A stretch of DNA of 64,000 nt from Adiantum capillus-veneris (taxonomy: Eukaryota; Streptophyta; Polypodiopsida; Polypodiales; Pteridaceae). The notes below the pieces were generated by a model. That model did not search any database and was not told where the DNA came from. It saw only the letters and a program-made list of their open reading frames with translations. The translations under genes were made by a program, and so were the position numbers. Below, one piece after another: positions 1 through 12,207 of the stretch. The stretch covers positions 110,941,469 to 111,005,468 of the forward strand of contig CM043951.1 in assembly GCA_014529385.2 (NCBI GenBank), written 5' to 3'. Position 1 is the first letter of the stretch. Each line of letters opens with the position of its first letter.

Positions 1-664
1 TCTGGATCTGTTTCAATTCCATTTTCTGAAATCACATGCCCAAGAAGCTTCACAAATGACATTTCTTAGGATTGAGCTGACCCCCGCATTCATCATATCT
101 TGCAAAAGTCATTTCAAGCTTTTGAACATACTCTTTCCTTGAATTGTATACACAAAAGTCATCGATGAACCCTTTGACAAACTTCTCAAGGAACGGGGAA
201 AGGATCCAATCCACTTTCCTTTCAAAAGCTCCAGGCCTATTTGTCAACCCAAAAGGAAGGCAGCAAAAGCAAAAGCTAAAGCAACCCCATGGTGTGATAA
301 AAGTAGTCTTTTTTCGGTTTTCAGGAGCAAGGATAAGCTGAAAATATCTTGAATAACCATCACAGACACTGTATCTTTGAAAACCAGCCACTGCATCTAG
401 AAGTTCATCAATGAAAGGCAAAGGGTAAGGATCTTTCTTGGTCATTGCATTCAATGGCTTGTAATCAACACAAACTCTCCAACACCCATCTTTCTTTGGA
501 GTGACCACTACAGGGCTCACCCATTCAGCATTATCAACTGGCACAATGAACTCTGTATCCAATAGTTTATCCACTTCTTCCTTTAAAGCATTCATCTGTT
601 CCTTACCTATCCTTCTTAATTTCTGCCGTATTAGCTTTACCCCTTCAACTAGCTCGATCTTCAC
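1..664 (-). pseudogene. Ty3/gypsy reverse transcriptase, partial and frameshifted
   Basis: The protein has the gypsy RT order: VDYKPLNAMTKKDPYPLP, then a palm segment with SVCDGYSRYFQL, LPFGLTNRPGAFE, and the catalytic box as GFIDDFCVY (usually YxDD). It ends NPKKCHL and then a stop near 50. Beyond the stop the homology continues in another frame (FVKLLGHVISENGIETDP) to the window edge, so there is a single frameshift. The family domain makes cDNA from the element RNA in the virus-like particle. The catalytic aspartates are present, but the frameshift and neighbouring gag stops argue that this copy is dead. Confidence 0.9.
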
Positions 665-811
665 AGGATCCCTAACAAAACTCCTTATTTCCTAGTATGA
701 AGTGATGAAAAGATTTGGAAACCTGTCCAACATTGCTAAGTACTTCCTCCTTGCATTTATATTCCCTGATAATTGTAGCACTTCACTAACTTCTCTCTGT
801 TCCTCGTCCAA

Positions 812-1636
812 CTACAAAAATGACACTTCACCCTCATCACTGGAACTCGAAGGAGTGCTACTTCCTGAGTCTTCAGAACTATCATCGCTGGTAGTTTCAG
901 ATTCATCATTCTCACTCACATCTTCATATGCCATAGGTTGTTTGGTAGTCGTATCAAACACTCTCTTTTCACCCTTCTTGCCATGCACACCGATTGTGCC
1001 CTTGCCTGAATCTTGCACGGCAACAACAACTCTCAACCAAGGTCGTCCTAGAATGAGAGGAAAGGCTTTCAAATGAGCTTGCATAACACGAAAGTTTATC
1101 ATAACCTTCATATTAAAGACCTCGACTTCCAAATTCTTGATCATTCCCAAACATTTCACTTTGGCATGGTTTGCTAGTCGAATCCGAAACCCACAGCTTC
1201 CGCATGTAATGAGACCCAATCTTTCGACACATGACTGTGTGATCACACAAACTTGAGCACCTCCATCAATGTAGGCTTCTCCTATTCCCACACCTTTGTG
1301 CCAAGCGTTCACCATAGGATGTTGCACAGACAAAACTCTGACTTGTCCATGCTTCGGCTCTTTCTCTGGATTCACTAATGACTTCCACTGCCTTTTAAGT
1401 TTGGGCACCATATTCATCAATTGTCCAAAAGTACAATCTACTTTCCTCCCAATCAAGTCTTCCTTTAAACTGTAAGCTGTTTGGCCTTCTCTCAAGGGCA
1501 AATTTGCCACTTCAAATCGTCTACGAGGTTTTCTCTTCCTCTTGGCTTTCGCATCTTCACCCTCCTCCTTCCCTTTCTTTTTGCTAGCCCCTGGCGCGGC
1601 ATAGCCTTCCCTCTCTCTTTTGCCTATTGTCAACAC
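812..1636 (-). pseudogene. Ty3/gypsy aspartic protease region
   Basis: A 274-aa open frame carries a retropepsin-like core. The flap-side active site reads AYIDGGAQVCVI, with Asp followed by Gly-Gly-Ala where most family members have DSGA or DTGA, and the second hallmark is LILGRPWLR. An N-terminal basic stretch (KKKGKEEG, KRKRKPRRR) and an acidic C-terminus (YEDVSENDESETTSDDSSE) flank it. The enzyme would cut the gag-pol polyprotein. It sits between gag (right) and RT (left) as expected for gypsy elements. Stops and a frame change toward gag suggest decay. Confidence 0.8.
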
Positions 1637-1765
1637 ATCTGCGTCTTTCTTTTGTACCTACACAATACCCACATGACCACCAGAGGTTGAGGCTTGATTT
1701 TCCTGTTTAGTACCTTGATCTCCCTGTATATCCAACGCATAATCATTAGCCCTATTAGGAATTTG

Positions 1766-2681
1766 TTAAGGAAGTGGAAACATATCACCTCCCATCCTTG
1801 CTGGCTTTGAACAATAAGTGCTAATATGACCAAGTTCACCGCAATTATAACAAGTGGGGATGAACCTCCTCTGCGGCTCAAAACCGCCTTGTCCACGACC
1901 AGCATTTGCATTAGGCTGAGCTTCACATGCCTGAGCCATTTCTCTACCACGTCCACGACCACGACCACCTCCTCCAAGAACACTAAGTCGCAATTCTTGC
2001 ATCATGGTCATCATGTTTTGCATATTTCGTTGTAACTATTCGGTAATAGCAGCCCTTTGAACAGGTTGGCCTCCAGCTTCTACTTGATTCTCCTCCTTTT
2101 GGCTACCATTATTTTGTACAGGGACCGCTTTTCCATATTCATTAAGTCTTTGAGCCTTCTATTCTTTCTCTCTGGCAACAGTGACTGTCTCCTCGAAGGT
2201 GACAGGTCTTTTTAACTCGACTTTGAACTTCGGGATTTCTTTTAAGTTTGCCACAAAATGGTCCTTCTTTAACATGGATGGAGGGATCTCATTTTCCAAA
2301 GCCGGAGCCCATTTATCCCATAAACGGGTGAACTGCATGACAAAATCATCAAGATTCTGATTAGCCCTCTGAGTGTACCCTAGAATTTCATGCCAAACTT
2401 CATCCGGTACTTCGATGGATCAGTATTGCTTGCTTCACACGATTGTAGTCCAAAACTATCCCTGGATTTTGTGCCTGCATCAACTCCTCATAATTGTGTA
2501 ACCAAACTTTTGCCTCATCCTGTAAACTATATTGCAGCAGTCGCAACAATAGAGCTTGGTCTAGTATATTTCCCAGTAAGCAATTGACTTCCAACTTTTC
2601 AATAAAAGTCTGTGCATTCTCGTTAGGCAATCCATGAAACCGTGGGAATTCGTTTGCCATGTTTGATTGCCACAAAAACAC
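1766..2681 (-). pseudogene. Ty3/gypsy gag with zinc knuckle, broken
   Basis: The N-terminal part starts MFLWQSNMANEFPRFHGLPN, a typical plant gag opening, and leads into a capsid-like segment (YTQRANQNLDDFVMQFTRLW, then LENEIPPSM). A glycine/arginine-rich stretch (GGGGRGRGRGRE) precedes a CCHC knuckle, CYNCGELGHISTYC. Gag forms the particle and the knuckle binds RNA. The frame changes near 2400, and in-frame stops lie near 2160 and 2038. The element is therefore non-functional, although the domain order is clear. Confidence 0.85.
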
Positions 2682-4245
2682 TTACATGTGACGTCAAAAC
2701 TCAAGGGATGTCGATTGATCGCTCCAGTACCTAATCCACCTCACACTGGGTAACCCGCTCCCTAGTGCTTGGCTTCACAAAACCTCACGACCCTCCAAAG
2801 GCTGCAATCCAATTATACGACCGCCTCAAGTGCTCTCCACAATTTGCACATACATAGGCGGTTGTCCGTAAAGGACCCACATCCCTTTTACATTCACTGC
2901 TTGCAGAATAAACATATTTCATAGGAATGGGAGCATAAGGACGCTTGCTCCTTAGTGGGGGCACCAAAGCGATGTTAGCGTGCAAACAAGAAGGAAAATG
3001 AATGCCCCTATAGCTTTGCACGAGCTACACCGTCAGAACAAAGAACTATTGCACGGCCAAAAACACCTGTGGTAAACACCTGTAGAGATTTATGAAAAAC
3101 CCTCCGAGCATGGAACCCACTCAAAATCAGAGGACATCATGACGAAGTTCGTCTCGTGGAGATGTCCATAGAGTATCCATACGCAAAAAACAGAGAAGAA
3201 ACGAAGAAGTTATGGCCGCTCGAACATGGAGGTGTCCTTTTTCTTGCTAAAAAATGAGCTCTCTGGAAGTTTTTGCAGGTCTGCAGAGAATTGTAGCTAT
3301 TAAAAAGGGGGATTTTTTGGCTCTTATCCCAAGGGATTTTCTCTCTCCTCTTAGCCGACATGGTTCTCTTCTTGGGTACCTTTTAATTGGTCCAATTTTG
3401 ACATTTTTTGGGTGAAAAATGACCTATCAGTGACCCTCTGACCAAGGAATGGGGTGGGGGCAAGTGTCCGGGGACCAAAAAATGTGGCCAGGCGCCTCGG
3501 CAGCTGGTGTGGATTGAAAATTTCGCCATCCCCTTTCCGATGAGGCCACGAGCCCCCATAGCCAAGCCTTGAGAGAGCTCCTCTCTCCTTTGATACACCA
3601 TAATGGGCTCCCAAAGTGCCCTATGTACCCTTCACTTTCCCCTTTCCTCTTCCCATGTGGGATTAGTTCCATGCCACATGGAACTCTCCCGAAGCTTCCC
3701 AACTTCCCCAAAAATTCCCAGCTTCTCCCAAAGCATGAGAGGACTTCTCGGACAATTTTCTGCGAGGAATACCTTGTTGCTCCGGTCACTGAATGACGCA
3801 CTATAACACACGGCTCAAAGCCCATTACCTCTGCTATCTCCAGAAAAATAAAAACTTCAGCATTTCAAATCTTAGACCCCCAAATTGGCCTAGTTGCCCT
3901 AATTGCCCTTCCCGCATGTACCTGCAATCACCTTCTAAGTTGAGACCGTCCGCTTTGGATGCTCATAACTCATGATGTACAAGTCTGATTCACAAGCTAT
4001 AAAGCACGGCTGAAAATACTTATTAAAAACCATATTTTGGAGTCTTGAACAACCCAAAACATCAGCATTCAAGCTTGGCAAAATCACACCTTTGTACATG
4101 AATTTTTACAGAGCCACTTTCAAAACTCGTAGGGCTATGTACACATATATACACGAGGCTAGTGGGCAAGCTTTTTAGCACGAATTAGTGACTTTATGCT
4201 CATCCAAAAAATGCCTGACAACGTACTGGGGAGGGGGGTGTTAAC
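2682..4245 (-). promoter_or_regulatory. Gypsy leader and presumed 5' LTR
   Basis: This stretch has no convincing gene. It lies upstream of gag and ends at 4245 in TGTTAACA (minus strand) against LINE sequence. This is where the leader and 5' LTR should be. The right end reads as a plausible LTR start, but I found no matching CA end next to a tRNA primer-binding site, so the LTR/leader border is unresolved. Confidence 0.5.
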
Positions 4246-5070
<825 letters not shown>

Positions 5071-6209
5071 AAATGAAATAAAATGAAATGTTATATTAAC
5101 GTCTTCAAAAGGCCAAAATGATCTATGAGACCAAAAGGTTACAATTGGTGAATCTAATACCATGTCTGAGTGCAGAAATTACAAAGTTTCAAAGAACTAA
5201 CACTAACACACTAAGGAGAAAGGAAATGGGGGGGGGGGGGAGGGGGGGTTTGTGGGTTCAGATGAAATCTCTCATCGGTCGCTGTCGGATCTCATCGCCC
5301 TCCTCCATGGTTAGTACTTTGGTTGGGTGTCTTGCGTGTCGAGCTAGAATGATCTGTATCTTCTATTGCAGCCTTCGTCGGTAGTGGGAGAACCCCCCGA
5401 GGTCGTGGACGTCTGGATCTGCCAAGCTCAGCGGCTCGGTCAAGCAGTGTACCTCTAGTATGAGTAAGCTCTAAGATCTGCTGTAATGACTGCTCCGTTG
5501 GCTCTCCTCTGGCTGGTGTAAAGAAATCTGTGATTCGTCTCTGAGACTGTCTTTCCCCCGATGTCCTCAGCAAGCTCTGCCTAAGTCTGCACAGCTCTAG
5601 CAGGAACAATCCGAGACACCTCTAATCCTTGTATCTCATGACTCTAGAAAAAGGTCCGAACCCTTCTCTGAACAGGCAGTGGAAGCGGCCGCGTATCTCA
5701 TAGTATGCCGGGCAGTGACATGTGTAGTGCAACTCTGTCTCTGGCTCTAAGTTACATAGGTGACATATCTTGGCTCCTGCCGGCACCCCTCGAAATCGGC
5801 TCTTGATCTGGAGCTGATGTGAGGATGTGCATATCTGTCCAATAGCGCATCTTATCCCATGAGATAAGTGTGTATCCATGTATGCAGGCCTAGTCACAAA
5901 GCCGTCCTCCGTGAGTTGGAGAAGATGCTCTGTATAGAAGGCCATCTTCGTGCCCAACTCCTGTGTTGGCTGTATCCATGTGCTCCTCGTATTTAGCTGA
6001 ATCAGATCTTGACGTATGAGTCTGGTGATCTCTATCCGTGTGAGAGACAGGGAGGGTGCATCCATGGAGTATTGAAGCGGAGGTAATCTATCCATGTTGA
6101 GACCATGCGGCTGAAACCATGTTGTCATCTGTCCATACCAACATGTTGTATCGCCTTGTAGAGCTAGATGTCGAGATGACTCCAGGGCAAGCCGAGCGTA
6201 TGTGTGTGC
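5071..6209 (-). pseudogene. LINE-A-related 3' fragment with zinc finger, diverged
   Basis: A 168-aa segment (5622-6128) matches the C-terminus of the other LINE-A copies but is clearly diverged (for example GTKMAFYTEHLLQL against GTKMADYKENFLQL). It contains the C-terminal zinc finger CHLCNLEPETELHYTCHC, followed by YYEIRGRFHCLF. The tail at 5292-5609 (RRITDFFTPARGEP, RAAELGRSRRPRPRG) continues in another frame. The 5' truncation point is near 6205, beside a short GT/GA tract. A G-run lies at 5228-5248. It is a dead 5'-truncated insertion. Confidence 0.85.
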
Positions 6210-6223
6210 GAGAGAGAGAGAGA
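6210..6223. repeat. Short (GA)7 tract between LINE-A copies
   Basis: A short GA run sits between the 5' edge of the left LINE fragment and the 3' tail (gaaatgaaatgaaatg) of the next LINE-A copy. Confidence 0.9.
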
Positions 6224-6450
6224 AATGAAATGAAATGAAATGCTATATATTAACGTCTTCAAAAGGCCAGAATGACCTATGAGACCAAACTGATACAAAA
6301 GTGGTGAACCTGTTACAATGTCCGGGTATGTTAGTACTAAAGTACTAAGTGTGAAAAGTGTGAAAATAAATGTGAAAGACTAAATACAAAGTATTAAATA
6401 AACTTCTTAGGAGCATTCTGGGTGTCGATGTAGTTCCAGTAGGTACAAGC

Positions 6451-6455
6451 CTAAG
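6451..6455. repeat. Target-site duplication CTAAG, left
   Basis: Matches 8449-8453 exactly and is present once at the unoccupied site in the LINE-A copy at 12295-13353. Confidence 0.93.
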
Positions 6456-6481
6456 TGTTGCTAAACTGGCTTTATTTGACA

Positions 6482-6605
6482 AGAAAATAATTCTAAATGA
6501 ATTATTGGATTTATAAGTGAGAGGGTTTTCTCGCTTGGAACAACAGGAAAAATAATTCTAAATGAATTATTGGAATTTTAAGTGAGAGGGTTTTTCTCAC
6601 TGGAG
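6482..6605. repeat. Two direct ~60-bp repeats in solo LTR U3
   Basis: Two copies of AATAATTCTAAATGAATTAT followed by AAGTGAGAGGGTTTT, starting near 6484 and 6549. Such U3 repeats often carry promoter elements. Confidence 0.8.
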
Positions 6606-6696
6606 ACATCCGAGTACAGAGTATTCCTAGTGCGTCGTTCAAAGTAATGACGGAAGCACTGAGAACGGGAATATCTGTAAGGCCACCAGGAATGGG

Positions 6697-6905
6697 TACT
6701 TTTGATGCGTCACATCGGATGGGTGACAGGGAGCATCGGAAAGAAGTATCCGACCATCCAGGAACGGACATCTCTGATGCGTCATAGGATGGGTGACATA
6801 GAGCATCGTGAAGGAGATTCTACTGTAAGTTTGGTAGGAAAGGACTAGGTGATGGGTATTCTTGATGCGTCACAAGGTGGGTGACGGGTGCATCGGAAAG
6901 GGAAT
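6697..6905. repeat. Three imperfect GATGCGTCA repeats in solo LTR
   Basis: The motif GATGCGTCA..GGTGGGTGAC..GCATCG occurs three times, starting near 6704, 6776 and 6862. The core TGCGTCA / GGGTGAC could be factor-binding sites. Confidence 0.75.
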
Positions 6906-7376
6906 ATCCATAGTCGGGAGGAAATTCCGAACTGTGTTAGAATTGTGCACAAGGAAAAAGCAAGCACTTGAATGAAGATGGGTTCAAAGGAAACTTTGAG
7001 AAAAAACAGATGCTTTCTGAGAAAGTGGGATTGCCTTTCGGGAAAGCAGATGCTTTCTCGCGAGGAAGTCTATGTTTGCATTGCAACTGTGCATGTGATT
7101 GCATCCAGGGACGCCTGGGAAGTGCTGTGAAAGCATTGTTTTTAACTTATAAGGTTTTATTGAGTTTTTGGGCAGGTTCAGACTATTTTTAAAATACGCC
7201 GGCCGCCCACTTAATAAGTGGACAGCCATCTGATAAATAAGGCAACAGATCAGCCAGCGTTTTCTCTCTCTCTTTTTCAAGTAGAACAGAATTTTTTTTT
7301 TTTTTTTTTTTGGGAAAAAAAAAAAAAAACGGCCACGATCTCGACGTGAGCAGCTATTCGTGCCCGTGGCTAGGAG

Positions 7377-7385
7377 CTATAAAAG
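7377..7385 (+). promoter_or_regulatory. TATA box of the solo LTR
   Basis: CTATAAAAG lies about 50 bp after a long poly(T)/poly(A) hairpin and some 890 bp before AATAAA at 8267. This is consistent with U3 to its left and R/U5 to its right. Confidence 0.7.
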
Positions 7386-8266
7386 CATCACATGCCCTCA
7401 CTCAGAGAGGAGGACCAATCTTTGCAAGGAGGAGATGCTGCTGCAGATTTCAGCCGTAAAGAAGACGTTGCCGGTGATGCCCATGGCTGCCCCAAGTGTA
7501 CCAGATGTCGCCAAGACCGAGTGCGCGAGTTCCCTCATGAAGAAGTGCCTACGAAGCGTGTTTCCATCGCGACAAGTTGTTGTTTTTCTCTGTTTTCAGT
7601 CCATAAACGTCGTAGACGGGGCTGATTTACGAGAAGGAACCCGAGAACACACCTCTTTTGTGTGTAGGATTGGAAGAGAGGATTTTCTATGGAGAGATCT
7701 CTTCCGGGGAATTTCTTTTTCGAGAACGGAGTCGCGTTTCGAGCATCGAGACTTTGAAGGTAACGATTTTCATGTTCTGATCTTTGAGTATTTGATTGAA
7801 GGTGTACTTCCTCTTCGTGAGGGAGTAGGAGCAAAGGAAGGCATGAGCCTCTGCAGGAGAAAAGCGCTCTGAGGAACTAGAGCCAGATCAGCCCAAGGGT
7901 TTCGTACCTGAGTTTGGGAAGTAGATCCACGGATCGGAGAGAGGTAGTCTCTCAAGTTGTGATCCAGAAGTTGGGATTCCCAAGTAAGGACTTCATGTCC
8001 GGGAAAGCAGAGTTGTTCTGCGGGAAGAGGACTCTGGAAAGAGAGTAGAAAAGAGTTGCAGGGATGTCACGCCCTCAGTCTGGAAGGTGAGATCCAGAGG
8101 CGAGAACCTTGGTTCTCAAGGATTTGGAATAAGGAACGGAAGTTTCTTGGAATAGGGTTTTGCCCTAGGAATCGGAAGCTAAGGCTTCCAGGAACCATCA
8201 AGTCTTATTCTAGAACGAACGTGGTAATACGTTCGGTTCAAGTGCTTGTATAGACTTCTCCTCAGT

Positions 8267-8272
8267 AATAAA
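8267..8272 (+). terminator. Poly(A) signal AATAAA in solo LTR
   Basis: AATAAA in CAGTAATAAAGATAC is placed where the R region of the LTR would end. Confidence 0.55.
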
Positions 8273-8448
8273 GATACTATTATCGGGAGGGACCAGCCCA
8301 TCTTTTGGTCCCCAGTACTGTGTCGATCTTCTCACTCTCTATCTCTCTCTCTATTTATTTCTCTCTATATTCTCTGGCTTCAGTAATAAGTGATAAATCC
8401 TATTTATCCGAATGTATTTTATATTGTTATGCGCTCCCGTTTGTGACA

Positions 8449-8453
8449 CTAAG
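8449..8453. repeat. Target-site duplication CTAAG, right
   Basis: Partner of 6451-6455, after which the LINE-A sequence resumes (CATCTTTGATC). Confidence 0.93.
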
Positions 8454-11400
8454 CATCTTTGATCTTGGTATTGCATGACTCTATCTAGAGATCCAAAGCC
8501 TTCTTTAAATAGGCAATGGAAATGCCCACGTATCTCATAGTATACGGTGCAATGGCATATGTAGTGTAATTCTGTCTCCGGCTCCATTCCGCATAAGTTG
8601 CAAATTCTGCTCTCAGGTGGGATTCCCCTAAATCTGCCAAATTCAATTTCCAGCTGGTGTGAGGATGTACGAATCTGACCAATAGCACATCTCAAACCAT
8701 GAGACAGGTGGGTATCCATGTAGCTCGGGCGAATTACAAAACCATCTTCAGATAGCTGTAGGAAGTTTTCTTTGTAGTCGGCCATCTTCGTGCCCAATTC
8801 TTGTGTAGGGTCTACCCATGTCCTCTTAGTGTCCAGCTGTATAAGATCCTGGTGGATGATTTTATTAATCTCCGTTCGTGTGATTGCCAGTGATGGAGCC
8901 TCAAGAGAGTATTGGAAGGGGGGTAATCTTTCCATACTGAACCCGTGTCTCTGAAACCACGAGGACAGTTGCGCATACCAGCAAGATGTATCCCCTTTCA
9001 TTGCTAATTTCGAGAGGATTCGAGAGCCAGTCTAGTATATCGGCAATTATTTGTATCCCACAAACCATGTATAAAGGACACTGATCTGGTAAGAGCTTCA
9101 ATTTCTATCGGAGGGGCAGCTAGTTCCGCTCGGGTAATCGCGTGTGGTACGGAGGCCTTGGCTCTAATCATTCGGGAAATCATAGATACCCCATAAAGCA
9201 TAGCCGAAGCCACCACAGTATCAAAGAGCCAAAGTTTTGTTCGTGGTTCCTGAAACTGCACTTGTGAACACATCCTCTCCAGCCCTCCCAAGGCCGCAGA
9301 GGCTCTGGACAATCTAGCATCCGCTGCTTTCTTAAGAGTAAACTTCGGTGCTGCAAATACCACACCAAGGTATGTGTATGCCTCTGTGTGCTCTATTGTA
9401 TCCTGGCCTTATGCAAATGTAGGTGCCGATCTCCTAACCCACTGCGGTGTGGTGTTAAACACCAGAACTTTGGTTTTACCCAAGTTTATCGATAGTCCAC
9501 TGTCCTCCGCAAATTTATGTAATGCATCTAGCTGCCTCTGCATTCCATATGGTGATTCTGCTATCAATACAATATCATCTGCATACAACAACAAAGGGAT
9601 CCATGACCCTGCAAGTTGAGCACCTCTATCACCCTCTCGATCAATGTAATCTGATACCTCATCTATGTACATACAAAATAAAGTAGGGGATAGTGGGCAT
9701 CCCTGCTTTACTCGAACGGTGGAATGAACACTGTCGGAATCCTCTTTTGGAGTACGTACATAACCAGTTACTGACCCGTATAAGGCCATGATCCCCCAAA
9801 TAATCTCTTTGGGGACCCCTAACTCTTGCATCCTGCGCATCAATCTGGCTTTTGGTACTGTATCAAAAGCTTTCCAGAAATCCACAAAGCAACAATACAT
9901 CCTTCTCCCGCTTGCTCTTCCTTCCTCAATAATGGCTGTGAGCGTAAGAATATGATCTAAAGTGGAATAACCCCTCCTGAATCCAGCTTGTCCTGTTGCC
10001 CTTATGCCCTCAGTCTCTGCCCATCTACTCAATTTTTGTTCAAGAATGGATGCGTACAGTCGGGTCAATGTGTGACCCACCATAATGGTATGATAGTAGA
10101 TAATTTCCAAGATTTAGGTAATCCTTCACACATGACCCGATTAAACACACGAGCAAGGACTTCTGAAAGTAGATCCCTTGACTTGAAAATAGGTACGATA
10201 GTAGATAATTTCCAAGATTTAGGTAATCCTTCACACATGACCCGATTAAACAAACGAGCAAGGACTTCTGAAAGTAGATCCCTGGCATGGATCAGATGTG
10301 CTGCTACTAAACCATCATGATCATATGCTCTTCTTGTCTTCATCTTATCAATGGCTTTTTTCACCATTTCCGTAGTAAAGAAAGTACTAGTAGCAGGGCA
10401 TGGCTCAAGCGGATCTGGTAATGGAGGTTGTCCAGATACCATATATAATGATGTTACATATTGACCCCAAATCTCAGGAGTAGTAATCGTCGGAGGCGGT
10501 GAGTGCTCGTGAAATAAGCGCCAGGCCTCATGTGAGTCTTGACTCAAGAAGAGGTGATATAAATCCTTCTCCAGTTTGGCTAAAAATGCCCTTTTCTTGT
10601 GATGTACTATACGCCGAAGAGCAACCGAGACTGCTTATATGTGATGATCCCCAGTGTAAGCTCTTTCTGGACCTGGGTTCTCGTCTCTCTGCATTCCTCG
10701 TCATACCAACTGTTTTGAGGCATGTTCCCAGATCCTCTCTTCTGATCAGGTTGAGTATGTGGGTATGCCTCTTGTGCTGCTCCATGTAGTATCTCTGTGA
10801 ACTGAGAAGTAATCTCGTCTACAGTATACACTGGATCGGATGCCCACATCCTATTATAGATCTTTTCCACATAGACTGAATCAGTCTCTGGCGTGAAAGT
10901 ATATCTTGTGTGTGTCTTCTTCCTTTGTACTTGAGAGGCATTGTATTGGAAGGAGATTGATAAGGTCAAGAGAGTATGATCCATTGCAATCCCAACCAGT
11001 CTGGGTCCCACCTTAAAGTCCTCGATACTAGAAATAAAGCTTGGTGAAGTCATTACATAATCCACTGTACTGGCCCCATGCCTGTGCAGGAAGCATGTGA
11101 ATCTTGCAGATAAAGGGAAATTCTCTAGACCATTAAGTATGGTCAAACCATGTATAGATGCCATCTCCATGAGATGTCTCCCATATTCAGTGTGTTCTTT
11201 ATCTTGTGAGTTTCTAGTAAGCCCCCTCTGTGATAAATCCACTTCTCTGAGCATTTCCTCAGAAGTATCATAGAATACTGCTTGAGAGTTGGCTGTTCTG
11301 GCATTAAAGTCTCCTAAGAGAAAGATGTCTCCATCTCTAGAGGACTCCCATATGTCACTATTCAATATGGAGAAAGGGGACTGTCCTTTCGGTGAGGAGT

Positions 11401-11781
11401 AGACTGATGTACTTGGAGGAAGTAGCATATAGCGATATATAGAAATCTACCTGTCTTGGCTCTCATTCTCACCCACATATACCTTGCTTGCTCATCTTTC
11501 CTGATAATCTGTAGTAGTGGTTTCAGGTCCTTTTTAAATAAGACTGCTACTCCTGCGGAACCCCGGCTACCCCGTAGAGATCTCTTGTCTGGTCAACCAG
11601 CTGTTTCCCATAAATAACCCTTCACATGTGGCATACACTGTCCCGGTATCTTGTGTGTCTCTGAGTAGAAAACTATGTCTCTGTCCCTAAAGCTGTCTTG
11701 AAAGTCACCTACATCTAGCCTAAATGATCCATTACAATTCCATGCCGCTATCCGGAGCGTTGCCCCATAGGTCTCGCACCG
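8454..11781 (-). pseudogene. LINE-A copy 1 ORF2: endonuclease, RT, zinc finger (broken)
   Basis: The minus-strand product starts just after the ORF1 UGA with RCETYGATLRIAAWNCNGS. WNCNG and the following VFYSETH are the metal-binding Asn and Glu motifs of an APE-type endonuclease. A GDFNART box and MDHTLL (His of the last motif) follow. The RT has GQAGFRRGYSTLDHI, CCFVDFWKAFDTVP, VKQGCPLSPTLF and the catalytic LLYADDIVLIAE. The C-terminus carries a CCHC finger (CNLCGMEPETELHYICHC). The enzyme would nick target DNA and prime reverse transcription there. Frameshifts near 11420, 10600 and 9380 and the 105-bp duplication break it. Confidence 0.9.
10092..10290. repeat. 105-bp in-frame tandem duplication in LINE-A copy 1 RT
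   Basis: The segment starting GATAGTAGATAATTTCCAAG at 10092 is repeated from 10197 with few differences. The copy at 13475-18989 has one unit only. Confidence 0.9.
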
Positions 11782-11784
11782 TCA
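11782..11784 (-). promoter_or_regulatory. In-frame UGA (context UGA CGG) between ORF1 and ORF2, copy 1
   Basis: On the minus strand ORF1 ends ...EKRSA-UGA and the next codon, CGG, continues in the same frame into ORF2 (RCETYGATLRIAAWNCNG). The overlapping AUG (AUGA) opens only a short frame that is not ORF2. UGA-CGG is a known leaky stop context. The arrangement suggests an ORF1-ORF2 readthrough product. Confidence 0.7.
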
Positions 11785-12198
11785 TGCTGAGCGCTTTTCC
11801 AGGACCACTACTTTCCCTCCTCTATAAAAGGCGATTTTCCCCTTTTCTCTTGCTGCCCTGATCTCTGGCATCAACTCTTGCATGTGTGCCACTTGTGCCA
11901 ATGTAAGGTCATCTCCGAGGAAAATACCGGTTTTCTTAAGAGTTGGTCTCTTCTTTAGAAATTCTTTCCTTATTTCTATATTCGGGAAGCGGAGAATAAG
12001 TGCCCTATCCTTTACGTTTCCCTTCTCATCGATTCCTTTCTTGCCCACTCTCCATGCACTTGTGTGAGTAGGCTCTGTGATGCCCGTGCGTTGTAGCAGT
12101 TCCTTCACTTCTTCATGTACATTCTCTTTGTCTTTGACTCCTGTGACCCGCACATGCAGAGCCTGATTCTTCCGTTTTTGCTCTTCCTCAATGGTCAT
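11782..12198 (-). pseudogene. LINE-A copy 1 ORF1, C-terminal part
   Basis: 138 residues remain, starting at an internal Met (MTIEEEQKRKNQALHVRVTG). They match the second half of the longer ORF1 at 17275-18186. The segment RALILRFPNIEIRKEFLKK, then IFLGDDLTLAQVAHMQELMP, then GKIAFYRGGKVVVLEK, resembles the RNA-binding and C-terminal domains of L1-type ORF1 proteins. The coiled coil that should precede it is lost because the insertion stops at the (GA)n tract. Confidence 0.8.
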
Positions 12199-12205
12199 AT
12201 TAATA

Positions 12206-12207
<2 letters not shown>

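Larger units (their letters stand above)
1..4245 (-). mobile_element. Ty3/gypsy LTR retrotransposon, 5' half, cut by window edge
   Basis: Reading right to left, the order is a presumed 5' LTR and leader, gag with a CCHC knuckle, aspartic protease, then reverse transcriptase: the pol order of Ty3/gypsy elements. The 5' boundary at about 4245 reads TGTTAACACC on the minus strand and interrupts LINE endonuclease sequence, so the element is nested in a LINE. RNase H, integrase and the 3' LTR would lie left of the window. The coding region has several stops and frameshifts, so it is not autonomous. I could not place the inner end of the 5' LTR or a primer-binding site. Confidence 0.85.
6456..8448. 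mobile_element. Solo LTR, 1993 bp, with 5-bp target duplication
   Basis: The segment starts TGTTGCTAAA and ends TTTGTGACA, the TG...CA ends of an LTR. Flanks are CTAAG at 6451-6455 and CTAAG at 8449-8453. The uninterrupted LINE-A copy at 12295-13353 reads GCCTAAGCATC at the same place, so the empty site is known. A TATA box (7377), a later AATAAA (8267) and internal direct repeats are as expected of a long LTR in + orientation. No internal domain is present, so two LTRs probably recombined. A 170-aa open frame at 7360-7872 has no recognisable domain. Confidence 0.93.

Noticed and set aside
3351-3825. Overlapping open frames of 70-130 aa
   Set aside because: They occur on both strands in the gypsy LTR/leader region with no recognisable motif or codon signal.
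7360-7872. 170-aa open frame as a possible gene
   Set aside because: It lies wholly in the R/U5 part of the solo LTR, starts at the TATA box and shows no domain. It is more likely chance.
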